Source: DAIODI01 sp046349255 (GTDB taxonomy: Bacteria > Pseudomonadota > Alphaproteobacteria > Rhizobiales > Aestuariivirgaceae). Taken from it: a DNA stretch of 64,000 nt. The position numbers and the translations under genes are program-made. The stretch is taken from NCBI GenBank assembly GCA_046349255.1, contig JAXMCR010000002.1, forward strand, positions 496,001-560,000. Direction: 5' to 3'. Within the stretch, counting starts at the first letter, position 1. Each line of letters begins with the position of its first letter. This document shows, in pieces, positions 51,741 through 60,665 of this stretch. The notes beneath the pieces are model-generated. The model was given only the letters and a program-made list of their open reading frames with translations, ran no database searches and was not told the DNA's origin.

Positions 51741-52760
51741 ATGGTGGGCGTCGTTGTACCGTTCGAAGGCAGCGAGGAGCGCGGGGCGTCGATCGACCTG
51801 CTGATGTCGCTCGTCGCCAAGGACATGGAGCGCGTGAACGACGCGATCATCGTGCGCGCCCAGTCGCACGTGGACATGATCCGCGAACTCGCCGCGCACC
51901 TCATCGATTCCGGCGGCAAGCGGCTGCGGCCGATGCTGACGATCGCCACCGCGCAGATGTGCGGCTACCGCGGCGAGAGCCACGTGAAGCTCGCGACCGC
52001 CGTCGAGTTCATGCACACGGCGACGCTGCTCCACGACGACGTCGTCGACGAGAGCGACGTGCGCCGCGGCAAGCAGGCGGCGCGCATGATCTGGGGCAAC
52101 CAGGCGAGCGTTCTGGTCGGCGACTATCTCCTCGGCCAGGCGTTCAAGATGATGGTGGAGACGGGCTCGCTCGACGCGCTGCGCGTGCTCGCCGCCGCCG
52201 CCTCGATCATCGCCGAGGGCGAGGTGCTGCAGCTCGCGACGCAGCACGACATCTCGACCACCGAGGACGCCTACATGCAGGTGATCGGCGCGAAGACCGC
52301 CGCGTTGTTCGCCGCGGCGGCCGAAGTCGGCGGCATCGTCGCCGCGCGGCCGCGCGAGGAACAGGCCGCACTTGACTCCTACGGCCGCAACCTCGGCATC
52401 GCGTTCCAGCTCGTCGACGACGCGCTCGACTACTTCGGCAAGCAGTCGGTGCTCGGCAAGACGATCGGCGACGACTTCCGCGAAGGCAAGATCACGCTGC
52501 CCGTCGTGCTCGCCTACCGGCGCGGCGACACGACCGAGCGCGCGTTCTGGAAGCGCACCCTCGCCGACGGCGAGCAGACGCCGGACGACCTCGGCCGCGC
52601 GCAGAAGCTGATCGAGAAGCACGGCGCGTTCGCCGACACCATCGAACGCGCCCGCCACTACGGCGCCATTGCGCTCGACGCGCTCGCCATCTTCCCCGCC
52701 TCGACGCACAAGAAGGCGCTACAGGAAACAGTCGAGTTCTGCGTCAGCCGCAGCCACTGA
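51741..52760 (+). CDS. ispB: Polyprenyl diphosphate synthase (octaprenyl type)
   Basis: 339-residue trans-prenyl transferase. The first Asp-rich motif is in LLHDDVVDES, the second in VDDALDYFG, both binding magnesium and diphosphate. The length and 'GEVLQLATQHDISTTEDAYM' fit long-chain synthases supplying the ubiquinone side chain; chain length cannot be read directly. It is divergent from DUF2007. ATG 51741 has GGAG upstream. Confidence 0.92.
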   Translation: MVGVVVPFEGSEERGASIDLLMSLVAKDMERVNDAIIVRAQSHVDMIRELAAHLIDSGGKRLRPMLTIATAQMCGYRGESHVKLATAVEFMHTATLLHDDVVDESDVRRGKQAARMIWGNQASVLVGDYLLGQAFKMMVETGSLDALRVLAAAASIIAEGEVLQLATQHDISTTEDAYMQVIGAKTAALFAAAAEVGGIVAARPREEQAALDSYGRNLGIAFQLVDDALDYFGKQSVLGKTIGDDFREGKITLPVVLAYRRGDTTERAFWKRTLADGEQTPDDLGRAQKLIEKHGAFADTIERARHYGAIALDALAIFPASTHKKALQETVEFCVSRSH

Positions 52761-52796
52761 AGGACGCCTTCCGCCACACGCGCGGCTCGCCTCGTC

Positions 52797-52870
52797 GTCA
52801 TCCTCGGGCTTGACCCCAGGATCCTCTTGCAGCGCCGGAAAAGGCTGGCCGGGTCGAGCCCGGCCATGAT
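52797..52870. repeat. Single composite palindromic repeat (cloverleaf type)
   Basis: A palindrome CCTCGGGCTTGACCCCAGG near 52802 and GGCCGGGTCGAGCCCGGCC near 52846 are joined by an inverted 'ATCCTCTT'-like segment. The outer GTCAT and ATGAT ends can pair. It is a diverged copy of the elements at 63386-64000, lying between the convergent polyprenyl synthase and MltB-type genes. Confidence 0.7.
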
Positions 52871-52902
52871 GAACACGGGGCGCAACGCTACGCGGGCGGT
52901 GG

Positions 52903-54144
52903 TCACTTCGCGCCGAGGATTTTCTCCGTCCACGAACGGTTGGGCCAGCAGTCGGCCGCAGCGCCGGCCTTCTCCTGGAAGCGACCGGTCGCGCGGCGCA
53001 TGCGGAACCCGACGAGCCCGTCGAGGCGGTCGCCGATGTCGTAGCCGAGCGCCTTGAGCTTCTTCTGCACCTCCAGCATCTCGGTGCGACGGTAGGTGTC
53101 GACGTCGCGCCACGGCGTCCGGAAGCCCGACCCCGCGCCGGCAATGCGATCGGCGAGCGTGCCGATGTAGAGCACGTAGAGATCGCTCTCGTTGTATTCC
53201 TTGATCACGTAGAAGTTCTTCGTCGCAAGAAACGCCGGACCGAACCGTCCGGCGGGCGCAACGAGGTACATCTCGGTCGCCTCGAGCGACGCCGGCCACG
53301 GCTTGCCGTCGACGCGCTTGAGCCCGAGCGCCGCCCATGCCTTCAGCGCCTTGCCCTGGTCCGGCCCCTCGAGCGTGCAGGACACCGACGGCGGCAGCGC
53401 CACCTCCCAGGCGTACGGCAGGCCCCGCACCCAGCCCTTCTGCTTCAGGAAGTTCGCCGTCGTCGCGAGCGCGTCGGCTTCCGAGGTCCAGATGTCGACG
53501 CGCCCGTCGCCATCACCGTCGGCGCGGTAGGTCAGGTAGTAGCTCGGCAGCACCTGCGTGAATCCCATGGCGCCCGCCCACGAGGATTTCATCTCGCCGC
53601 GGTCGGCGTAGCCGTCCTGCAGGATCGTCAGTGCGCCCAACAGTTCGTCGGCGAACTTTTCCTTGCGCCGGCCGGTAAACGCCTGCGTCGCCAGCACGGC
53701 GAAGGCGTCGTGCGGCACATCGACGCCGGAGAACGCCGTCTCGCGCCCCCAGATCGCCAGCACCACCGGCCCCGGCACGCCCGTCGCCGTCTCGATGGAC
53801 TTCAGCGCGGCGCCGTCGCTCTTCGCCTTGGCGCGCCCGAGCCCTGCCAGGCGGTCGAGGCTCTTTTGCGGAAAGTACCGGCCGGGCGAGCCGAATTCCG
53901 GCTGCTTCTCGAGCGAGGGCGGCGGCCCGCCGCCCGGCTTCACCAGGTCGGGCAGCGAGAAATCCGGCTCCACGCCGCGCAACGCCTTGTCGAACGTGGC
54001 GCGGGTGATGCCGGACGCCTCGGCCTTCGGCCAGAACTCGCCCTCGAGCCACTGGCGGAAGGCCGCCGCACGATCGTCTGACGCGCGCACCGGAAGAGCG
54101 GCGATGCAGGCAAGCATGAGGACGAGGAGCAGGCGGAGGAGCAT
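52903..54144 (-). CDS. Lytic murein transglycosylase, MltB type
   Basis: 413-residue exported enzyme: signal peptide (about 1-21), SLT-like MltB catalytic domain with Glu135 in 'AIWGRETAFSG', the 'GAMGFTQVLPSYYLTYRADGDG' segment, and a C-terminal peptidoglycan-binding domain (about 355-410). It cleaves peptidoglycan glycan strands with anhydro-muramic product. Unlike E. coli MltB, no lipobox is seen, so it is a soluble periplasmic form. Confidence 0.92.
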   Translation of the reverse strand: MLLRLLLVLMLACIAALPVRASDDRAAAFRQWLEGEFWPKAEASGITRATFDKALRGVEPDFSLPDLVKPGGGPPPSLEKQPEFGSPGRYFPQKSLDRLAGLGRAKAKSDGAALKSIETATGVPGPVVLAIWGRETAFSGVDVPHDAFAVLATQAFTGRRKEKFADELLGALTILQDGYADRGEMKSSWAGAMGFTQVLPSYYLTYRADGDGDGRVDIWTSEADALATTANFLKQKGWVRGLPYAWEVALPPSVSCTLEGPDQGKALKAWAALGLKRVDGKPWPASLEATEMYLVAPAGRFGPAFLATKNFYVIKEYNESDLYVLYIGTLADRIAGAGSGFRTPWRDVDTYRRTEMLEVQKKLKALGYDIGDRLDGLVGFRMRRATGRFQEKAGAAADCWPNRSWTEKILGAK

Positions 54145-54351
54145 GGCGGCAGGACCTATTCACCGGACGTTAAGGAACCCTCGTCCCACGATGTCGCAGC
54201 GGCTGCAACCGCCTCCCGCCGTTCAATCACGGATTCGTCACGCGCCTTGCGGCTTGCCACAAAAACCGTCACATTCGCGTCTAATCGAGGGCAGGCCGAT
54301 CGGCGCGTTCGCAGCGCCCCCGTGCCGCCCGCTCACAGGACATCCCAGACG

Positions 54352-56088
54352 ATGAAGGTTTCCCGACTCCTCGCCGCCGTTTCACTCGTCTCGCTCACGC
54401 TGCTGCCGGTCGCCGCGGGCGCCACGACCTCGACCGACACGTCGATCCTCGCCACCGGTTCGCTCTCCGGCAGCTATCTCGCCGGCCGCGCCGCAGGCAA
54501 GGAGCGCGACAACGCCACGGCTGCCGCCTACTTCGCCCGCGCGCTCGAACTCGACCCGAACAACCCCGTGCTCATCGAGCGGGCGTTCTTCCTCGAGCTC
54601 GGCGCCGGCAACCTCGACAAGGCGAACGAGCTTGCCCAGCAGGTCGTGGGCTTCAACTCCCAGCACCGCATTGCGCGCACCGTGATGGGGCTCAGCGCCT
54701 TCAAGAAGGGCGACTACAAGGCCGCCCGCGAAAACTTCCAGAAGGCCTCGTTCACGCCCGTCGGCGAACTCACCTCGGGCCTCCTCATCGCGTGGTCTTA
54801 CGCGGGCGAGAAGAACCTCACCGAAGCGCTGCGCGCGCTCGACATCCTCGACAAGCAGGAAGCCTTCGCAAACTTCAAGCTGTTCCACGCCGCGCTGATC
54901 ACCGACTATCTGAATGGCGAGGCGACGGACGCGCGCTACCGCACGACGATGGACAAGGCCGGCAACAGCCTGCGCGTCGTCCAGGCCTACGGCAATTACC
55001 TCGACCGCACCAAGGGCGCGGACGCGGCGAAGAAGGTCTACGAATCGTTCCTCGCCGAGGACTCCCCGCGCAACCCGCTGGTGCTCGAAGCGCTGAACGA
55101 CCTGAAGCCGGGCGAGAAGCCGAAGCGCTTCATCACGTCCGCGTCGGACGGCGCGGCCGAGGCGCTGTTCTCGCTCGCGAGCTCGCTCTCCGACGAGCAG
55201 TCGATCGACGTCGCGCTCGTTTATGCGCAGCTCGCCAACTGGATGAAGCCGAACTTCGACGTGGCGCAGACGCTGCTCGGCGAGATCTACGAGGATATGG
55301 GCCGCCACCAGCAGGCGATCGAAGCCTACCAGGATGTCGCCAAGAATCCCGTGCTGACGTCGAGCGCCGAGATCCAGATCGCCGGCAACCTCGACGCGCT
55401 CGACCGCAAGGACGAGGCGGTGAAGGTGCTGACCGTCCTCGTCGACAAGAACCCGAAGAACTTCGAGGCGCTGCTCGCGCTCGGCAACCTGCAGCGCTCG
55501 AACGAGAAGTGGACCGAGGCCGCCGACGCCTACACGAAGTCGATCGCCGCACTCGGGCCCGACTTCGGCAAGCGCCAGTGGTCGGTGCTCTACTTCCGCG
55601 GCATCGCGCTCGAGCGCGCCGGCCAGTGGGACAAGGCCGAGGCCGACTTCCGCAAGGCGCTCGAACTCGAGCCGGATCAGCCGCAGGTGCTGAACTACCT
55701 CGGCTACTCGCTGATCGAGAAGCGGAAGGACCTCGACGAGGCGATGTCGATGGTGCGCAAGGCCGTGGAGCTGCGCCCGAACGACGGCTACATCGTCGAC
55801 AGCCTGGGCTGGGCCTATTACCAGCTCGGCGACTACGAGGAGGCCGCCCGCCAGCTCGAGCGCGCCGTGGAACTCCGCCCGGAGGATCCGGTGATCAACG
55901 ATCACTACGGCGATGCGCTGTGGCGCGTGGGCCGCAAGCTCGAGGCGAAGTTCCAGTGGCAGCACGCCAAGGACAACAAGCCGGAGCCGAAGGATCTTGC
56001 CGTCATCGAGAAGAAGCTCAAGGACGGCCTGCCCGACCTTCCCCCCGCGACGCCCGCCGCGAGCGGCGACACGCAGAAGAAGCTCTAG
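54352..56088 (+). CDS. Exported TPR-repeat protein
   Basis: 578-residue protein with a signal peptide (about 1-24) and tetratricopeptide repeats along its whole length, such as 'AAAYFARALELDPNNPVLIE' and 'KAEADFRKALELEPDQPQVL'. It is periplasmic or outer-membrane attached; in this genomic place (before ispE) Rhizobiales carry such TPR proteins with presumed roles in complex assembly. ATG 54352 is chosen for the signal peptide. The upstream 207 bp are non-coding. Confidence 0.88.
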   Translation: MKVSRLLAAVSLVSLTLLPVAAGATTSTDTSILATGSLSGSYLAGRAAGKERDNATAAAYFARALELDPNNPVLIERAFFLELGAGNLDKANELAQQVVGFNSQHRIARTVMGLSAFKKGDYKAARENFQKASFTPVGELTSGLLIAWSYAGEKNLTEALRALDILDKQEAFANFKLFHAALITDYLNGEATDARYRTTMDKAGNSLRVVQAYGNYLDRTKGADAAKKVYESFLAEDSPRNPLVLEALNDLKPGEKPKRFITSASDGAAEALFSLASSLSDEQSIDVALVYAQLANWMKPNFDVAQTLLGEIYEDMGRHQQAIEAYQDVAKNPVLTSSAEIQIAGNLDALDRKDEAVKVLTVLVDKNPKNFEALLALGNLQRSNEKWTEAADAYTKSIAALGPDFGKRQWSVLYFRGIALERAGQWDKAEADFRKALELEPDQPQVLNYLGYSLIEKRKDLDEAMSMVRKAVELRPNDGYIVDSLGWAYYQLGDYEEAARQLERAVELRPEDPVINDHYGDALWRVGRKLEAKFQWQHAKDNKPEPKDLAVIEKKLKDGLPDLPPATPAASGDTQKKL

Positions 56089-56117
56089 CGCTTCGTCCGG
56101 CGCGAGGGCGGCGCGGC

Positions 56118-56981
56118 ATGACGGCGATCCGCGAGCGCGCGGCGGCGAAGATCAACCTCGCGCTCCACGTCACGGGCCGCCGCTACGACGGCTACCACCT
56201 GCTCGACTCCGTCGTCGTGTTCGCCGATGTGGGCGACGTGCTCGAGGCTTCGCCGGCCGCGGCGACGTCGCTCTCGATCGACGGGCCGTTCGGCGAGGGG
56301 CTTCAGGCGGAGACCGACAACCTCGTGCTGCGCGCTGCCCGCGCCATGGCGAACGCTTCGCCGCGGGTGCCTCAGGCGGCGTTCCGCCTGACCAAGAACC
56401 TGCCCGTCGCCTCCGGTATCGGCGGCGGGTCTGCCGATGCGGCGGCGGCGATGCGGGCCCTCGCCACGCTCGCGGGTATCGATCCGTATACAGATGAAAT
56501 GACGGCGCTCGCGCTGACCCTCGGCGCCGATGTTCCCGTGTGCCTCAAGGGACGCGCCTGCCGCATGTCAGGTATCGGCGAGCGGATCGAGCCGTGGCCG
56601 GGATTTGCCGCCGTGCACGCGGTGCTGGTCAACCCGGGCGTGCCGGTCTCGACGCCGGACGTGTTCCGAACGCTCGGCCTCGAGAAGGGCGCGCCGGCCT
56701 TCGACGCGCTGCCGAAACGCACCGGCGACGTCCTCGACTGGCTCGCGGCGTGCCGCAACGATCTCGAGGCGCCGGCGGTGAAGGTGCAGCCGGTCGTCGG
56801 TCATACGCTGGCCGCGATCCGCGCCACGGCGGGCTGCCGGCTCGCCCGCATGTCGGGCTCGGGCGCCACCTGCTTCGGCCTCTACGACGACGCCCAGCAG
56901 GCCGCCGCAGCCGCCCGCGCCCTCGCCCGCCCGGGCTGGTGGGCCGTTCCCGCCACCCTCACGGACGCCCCGGCCGCCTGA
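56118..56981 (+). CDS. ispE: 4-diphosphocytidyl-2-C-methyl-D-erythritol kinase
   Basis: 287-residue GHMP kinase of the MEP isoprenoid pathway. The 'AAAKINLALHVTGRRYDGYH' N-terminus and the ATP-binding 'PVASGIGGGSADAAAA' loop are complete, and the late 'SGSGATCFGL' motif is present. It phosphorylates CDP-methylerythritol. The last 38 bp, encoding '...VPATLTDAPAA', are the first part of the 139-bp tandem repeat that continues downstream. Confidence 0.95.
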   Translation: MTAIRERAAAKINLALHVTGRRYDGYHLLDSVVVFADVGDVLEASPAAATSLSIDGPFGEGLQAETDNLVLRAARAMANASPRVPQAAFRLTKNLPVASGIGGGSADAAAAMRALATLAGIDPYTDEMTALALTLGADVPVCLKGRACRMSGIGERIEPWPGFAAVHAVLVNPGVPVSTPDVFRTLGLEKGAPAFDALPKRTGDVLDWLAACRNDLEAPAVKVQPVVGHTLAAIRATAGCRLARMSGSGATCFGLYDDAQQAAAAARALARPGWWAVPATLTDAPAA

Positions 56982-57360
56982 CCACGCGGCAAAGGATGGC
57001 CGGGTCGAGCCCGGCCATGACGAACCGAAAGCAGCGGGAAACCCCTCTTGCGTCATCACCGGCCCTGAGCCGGTGATCCTTTCCGTTCCCGCCACCCTCA
57101 CGGACGCCCCGGCCGCCTGACCACGCGGCAAAGGATGGCCGGGTCGAGCCCGGCCATGACGAACGGAAAGCAGCGGGAAACGCCTCTTGCGTCATCGCCG
57201 GCCTTGAGCCGGTGATCCTTTCCGTTCCTGCCACCCTCACGGACGCCCTGGCCGCCTGACCACGCGGCAAAGGATGGCCGGGTCGAGCCCGGCCATGACG
57301 AACGGAGAACAGCGGGCAACCCCTCTTGCTTCATCACCGGCCTTGAGCCGGTGATCCTTT
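56944..57360. repeat. 139-bp tandem repeat, three copies, overlapping ispE 3' end
   Basis: Units begin at 56944, 57083 and 57222 and are nearly identical. Each contains the last 12 codons and stop of ispE followed by a palindromic element: AAAGGAT, GGCCGGGTCGAGCCCGGCC, ATGAC, then GTCAT, a second palindrome, and ATCCTTT (56991-57082 in copy one). Outer AAAGGAT/ATCCTTT and inner ATGAC/GTCAT can pair, giving a cloverleaf. Only the first copy is translated as ispE; the others are non-coding duplicates. Confidence 0.9.
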
Positions 57361-57549
57361 CCTGCCGCGTCCACGCCAGCCGCCCGCTCGCGACCTCTGT
57401 TGCGCCGGCGGCCAGCAAGATTGCCGCAATTCGTCCATGCTCTGGCCATGGACCTCCTTCTAGTGGTATGGGGTTGGACGAGCGACAAGGGATCGGGGCG
57501 AAAGCCTCGCCGTCCGGTGTCGCTGGTCAGTGCGAGAGATGAAGGTCCC
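57361..57549. other. Non-coding stretch before the Pro/Ala-rich protein gene
   Basis: No gene is seen here. A 7-bp inverted repeat GTCCATG/CATGGAC at 57433-57439 and 57447-57453 with a 7-nt loop could be a regulator site or stem. The region probably carries the promoter of the next gene. Confidence 0.4.
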
Positions 57550-58839
57550 ATGCGCGTAATTGCATCGGCCCTGGCAGCCGCCCTGCTTCTCGGCGCGGCG
57601 CCGGCTTCGGCGATATCGGCCGGCCTTCCCCCAGCGGGAGCCGCCCCGCCAGCCGATTCCACCGCCGCATCCACGACTGCCGCTTCGGGCGCCACCATCG
57701 AACCGGCCGCCAAGAAGAAGCGCACGGCGCGCCGCTCCAATGTGAGCCAGCCGGCACAGGCCAGCGTGGACGGAGCGACCAAGGCGCAAACGGGACGCGT
57801 GCTGGTGATCCCGGCGAAGCCCAGCCTCCAGACGCGCGTGTCGAACTGGCTTTCGGGCTGGCGCGGCAGTTCTTCCTCGTCGGCTGCTCAAGCTGCCGCC
57901 GCCACCCGCGAGGCGTCCGCCGCCGCACCGGCGGACGACACCCAGCCGACCGTGAAGAAGAAGTCCCGCCGCAGCGGCTCGAAGAACCGCACGCGCTACG
58001 CCTCCGCCTCCAAGGGGAAGCAGGTGCAGGTCGCCGAGCGCGCCTCGAAGAAGCGCAGCGCCCGCAAGAACCGGTCTTCGACCGAGGTCGCGGCGAAACC
58101 CGCTCCCGAAGAAACGCCGCCGCCCGAGGAGACCACCGCCGTCGATCCGTCGGCCGCCCCGGAGGCACCCGCGCCCGACCAGGCCGGCCCGGCAGACGCT
58201 GCGCAGGCAGCACCTGCCACCGAGCCGCCGTCGCCACTGCGGACGGTGCTGGTCGAACCCGCCTACGCGGCCCCGCCGACGCCCGTGCAGGTGCCGCCGG
58301 TGCGTGCCGTGCAGACACCGCTGGCAGACCTCCCCGCGGCGATGATCATCGCACCGGTGCAGAGCGCTCCGCGCATCGGCGCCCCGCTCTTGCCGGCAGC
58401 GCCGGCGATCCCTGCCGTGGCCCCGTCGGCGCAGGCGCCCGCCCCGCCGCCGGCCGAGCCGCAGGCAGTCGCCGCGCTCGGTCCCGTGCCGCCGGCGACG
58501 AGCCGCATCGAGAAGCAGGTCGACACGACCGACGAGAAGCAATGGTGGGCGGATGAAGGCCAGCCGGCCGTCTTCAATTTCCGCGACTGCGTCTCCGCCT
58601 ATGCGGCGCGCGAATCGAAGACGAAGCCCGATGTCAGCGTCGGGGACCTCGTGCTGCAGGCGTCGACGGGCGATTGCCGTGCCGCCTTCGACGACATGAT
58701 GGTGGTGATGACCGTCCGCTACGGCCGCGAAAAGCTCGAGTCGATGATGGGCAAGCTGATCGACGAGACGTTCCTCCCCTCTGCCCGCGAGGCCGTGGCG
58801 AAGGCGACCCGCACGGCCTCGACGCAGCCCGCGCGTTGA
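57550..58839 (+). CDS. Exported low-complexity Ala/Pro/Lys-rich protein
   Basis: 429-residue protein with a signal peptide (about 1-22). Residues about 25-330 are low complexity: basic clusters (for example 'KKKSRRSGSKNRTRY' and 'RASKKRSARKNRSS') and long Pro/Ala stretches. The C-terminal 90 residues look folded, with two Cys ('FRDCVSAYAAR' and 'STGDCRAAFDDM'), which may form a disulfide. I recognise no family. A peptidoglycan- or DNA-contacting linker is possible but unsupported. Confidence 0.75.
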   Translation: MRVIASALAAALLLGAAPASAISAGLPPAGAAPPADSTAASTTAASGATIEPAAKKKRTARRSNVSQPAQASVDGATKAQTGRVLVIPAKPSLQTRVSNWLSGWRGSSSSSAAQAAAATREASAAAPADDTQPTVKKKSRRSGSKNRTRYASASKGKQVQVAERASKKRSARKNRSSTEVAAKPAPEETPPPEETTAVDPSAAPEAPAPDQAGPADAAQAAPATEPPSPLRTVLVEPAYAAPPTPVQVPPVRAVQTPLADLPAAMIIAPVQSAPRIGAPLLPAAPAIPAVAPSAQAPAPPPAEPQAVAALGPVPPATSRIEKQVDTTDEKQWWADEGQPAVFNFRDCVSAYAARESKTKPDVSVGDLVLQASTGDCRAAFDDMMVVMTVRYGREKLESMMGKLIDETFLPSAREAVAKATRTASTQPAR

Positions 58840-58874
58840 GGCAGGCGAGGGCCGAAGCCTAAAGCTTTCGCCCC

Positions 58875-60545
58875 TCACATGTTCGGGTAGTTCGGCCCCT
58901 CGCCGCCCTGCGGCACCTGCCAGTCGATGTTCTGGGCCGGGTCCTTGATGTCGCACGTCTTGCAGTGGACGCAGTTCTGGTGGTTGATCTGGAAGCGCTT
59001 CTCGCCGCTTTCCGCCGTCACCACCTCGTAGACGCCGGCGGGGCAATAGCGCTGCGCCGGTTCGTCGTAGACGGGCAGGTTCTCCGCGATCGGGATCGCC
59101 GGATCGCGCAGCTTCAGGTGCACCGGCTCGTCTTCCTCGTGGTTCGTCGCCGAGAACGCCACGTTGGTGAGGCGGTCGAACGAGAGCACGCCGTCGGGCT
59201 TGGGATAGTCGATCGGCTTCATCTCCGAGGCCGGCTTCAGCGACGCGTAGTCGGGCTTGCCGTGCTTCAGCGTGCCGAACAGCGAGAACCCGAACAGTTC
59301 GTTCGTCCACATGTCGAGGCCGCCCGCCGCAAGCCCGCCCACGAGGCCGAGCTTCGACCACAGCGGCTTCACGTTCCGCACCCGCTTCAGGTCCTGGTAG
59401 ACCCACGAGTTCTCGTAGGCGCGCTGGTAGTCCATGAGATCATCGCCCGCGCGGCCTTCCTGCAGCGCCGCGAACGCGGTCTCGGCGGCGAGCATCCCGG
59501 TCTTCATCGCGTTGTGCGAGCCCTTGATGCGCGGCACGTTCACGAAGCCCGCCGAGCAGCCGATCAGCGCGCCGCCCGGGAAGAAGAGCCGCGGCACCGA
59601 CTGGAAGCCGCCCTCGGTGATCGCGCGCGCGCCGTAGGCGATGCGCCGGCCGCCTTCGAGCACGGAAGCGATCAGCGGGTGATGCTTGAAGCGCTGGAAC
59701 TCCATGTAGGGATAGAGGTGCGGGTTCTCGTAGTTCAGGTGCACCACGAACCCGATCGACACGAGGTTGTCCTCGAGGTGGTACATGAACGACCCGCCGC
59801 CGGTCTTCGTACCGAGCGGCCAGCCCATCGTGTGCGTCACCTGTCCGCGCACGTGGTTCTCGGGCTTCACTTCCCAGAGTTCCTTCATGCCGATGCCGAA
59901 CTTCTGCGGCTCGCTCTCGGCGTCGAGCTTGAAGCGGTTGATGATCTTCTTGGCGAGCGAGCCGCGCACGCCTTCGGCGATGAACACGTACTTGCCGTGG
60001 AGTTCCATGCCGGGCTGGTAGTCGGCCTTGTGGTGGCCGTCCTTGCCGATGCCGAACACGCCCGCGACGACGCCCTTCACCGACCCGTCCTCGCGGTAGA
60101 CGAGGTCGGAGCAGGCGAAGCCCGGATAGATCTCGACGCCCAGCGCCTCGGCCTGCTGGCCGAGCCAGCGGCAGACGTTGCCGAGCGAGACGGCGTAGTT
60201 GCCGTGGTTGTCCATGAGGCGCGGCATGGCGAAGTTCGGCAGCCGCAGCGCGCCGGAGGGCCCCAGCACGTAGAAGCGGTCGGAGGTCACCGGCGTGTGG
60301 AGCGGCGCGCCCTTTTCCTTCCAGTCCGGGATGAGCTCGGTCAGCGCCTTCGGATCGAACACCGCGCCCGACAGGATGTGAGCGCCGATCTCGGAGCCCT
60401 TCTCCAGCACGCAGACGGAGACCTCGGTCCCGGCCTCGGCGGCGAGCTGCTTCAAGCGGATCGCCGCCGACAGCCCGGCCGGGCCGCCGCCAACGATCAC
60501 CACGTCGTACTCCATCGCCTCGCGCTGGACGGTGTCTTCGCTCAT
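58875..60545 (-). CDS. Electron transfer flavoprotein-ubiquinone oxidoreductase
   Basis: 556-residue membrane-associated flavoprotein. The FAD motif 'DVVIVGGGPAGLSAAIRL' is near residue 15, and the C-terminal [4Fe-4S] ligands are in 'RYCPAGVYEV' and 'NCVHCKTCDIKDP'. It passes electrons from ETF, and so from acyl-CoA dehydrogenases such as that at 19095, to ubiquinone. ATG 60545 fits the family start. It is divergent from the uracil-DNA glycosylase gene. Confidence 0.95.
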   Translation of the reverse strand: MSEDTVQREAMEYDVVIVGGGPAGLSAAIRLKQLAAEAGTEVSVCVLEKGSEIGAHILSGAVFDPKALTELIPDWKEKGAPLHTPVTSDRFYVLGPSGALRLPNFAMPRLMDNHGNYAVSLGNVCRWLGQQAEALGVEIYPGFACSDLVYREDGSVKGVVAGVFGIGKDGHHKADYQPGMELHGKYVFIAEGVRGSLAKKIINRFKLDAESEPQKFGIGMKELWEVKPENHVRGQVTHTMGWPLGTKTGGGSFMYHLEDNLVSIGFVVHLNYENPHLYPYMEFQRFKHHPLIASVLEGGRRIAYGARAITEGGFQSVPRLFFPGGALIGCSAGFVNVPRIKGSHNAMKTGMLAAETAFAALQEGRAGDDLMDYQRAYENSWVYQDLKRVRNVKPLWSKLGLVGGLAAGGLDMWTNELFGFSLFGTLKHGKPDYASLKPASEMKPIDYPKPDGVLSFDRLTNVAFSATNHEEDEPVHLKLRDPAIPIAENLPVYDEPAQRYCPAGVYEVVTAESGEKRFQINHQNCVHCKTCDIKDPAQNIDWQVPQGGEGPNYPNM

Positions 60546-60665
60546 ACTCGCCTGCCCTTCGACAAAATCGTGCCGGAAGGCTTTATAGTGCGCGCGCACC
60601 CGGCGCAACGTTTGCGAATGCGGCAGACGGCCCCAACAATCCGACACCGGAGCCTAAGCGTTTCC

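Noticed and set aside
56944..57360. CRISPR array
   Set aside because: The repeat unit is 139 bp without unique spacers and no cas genes are present.
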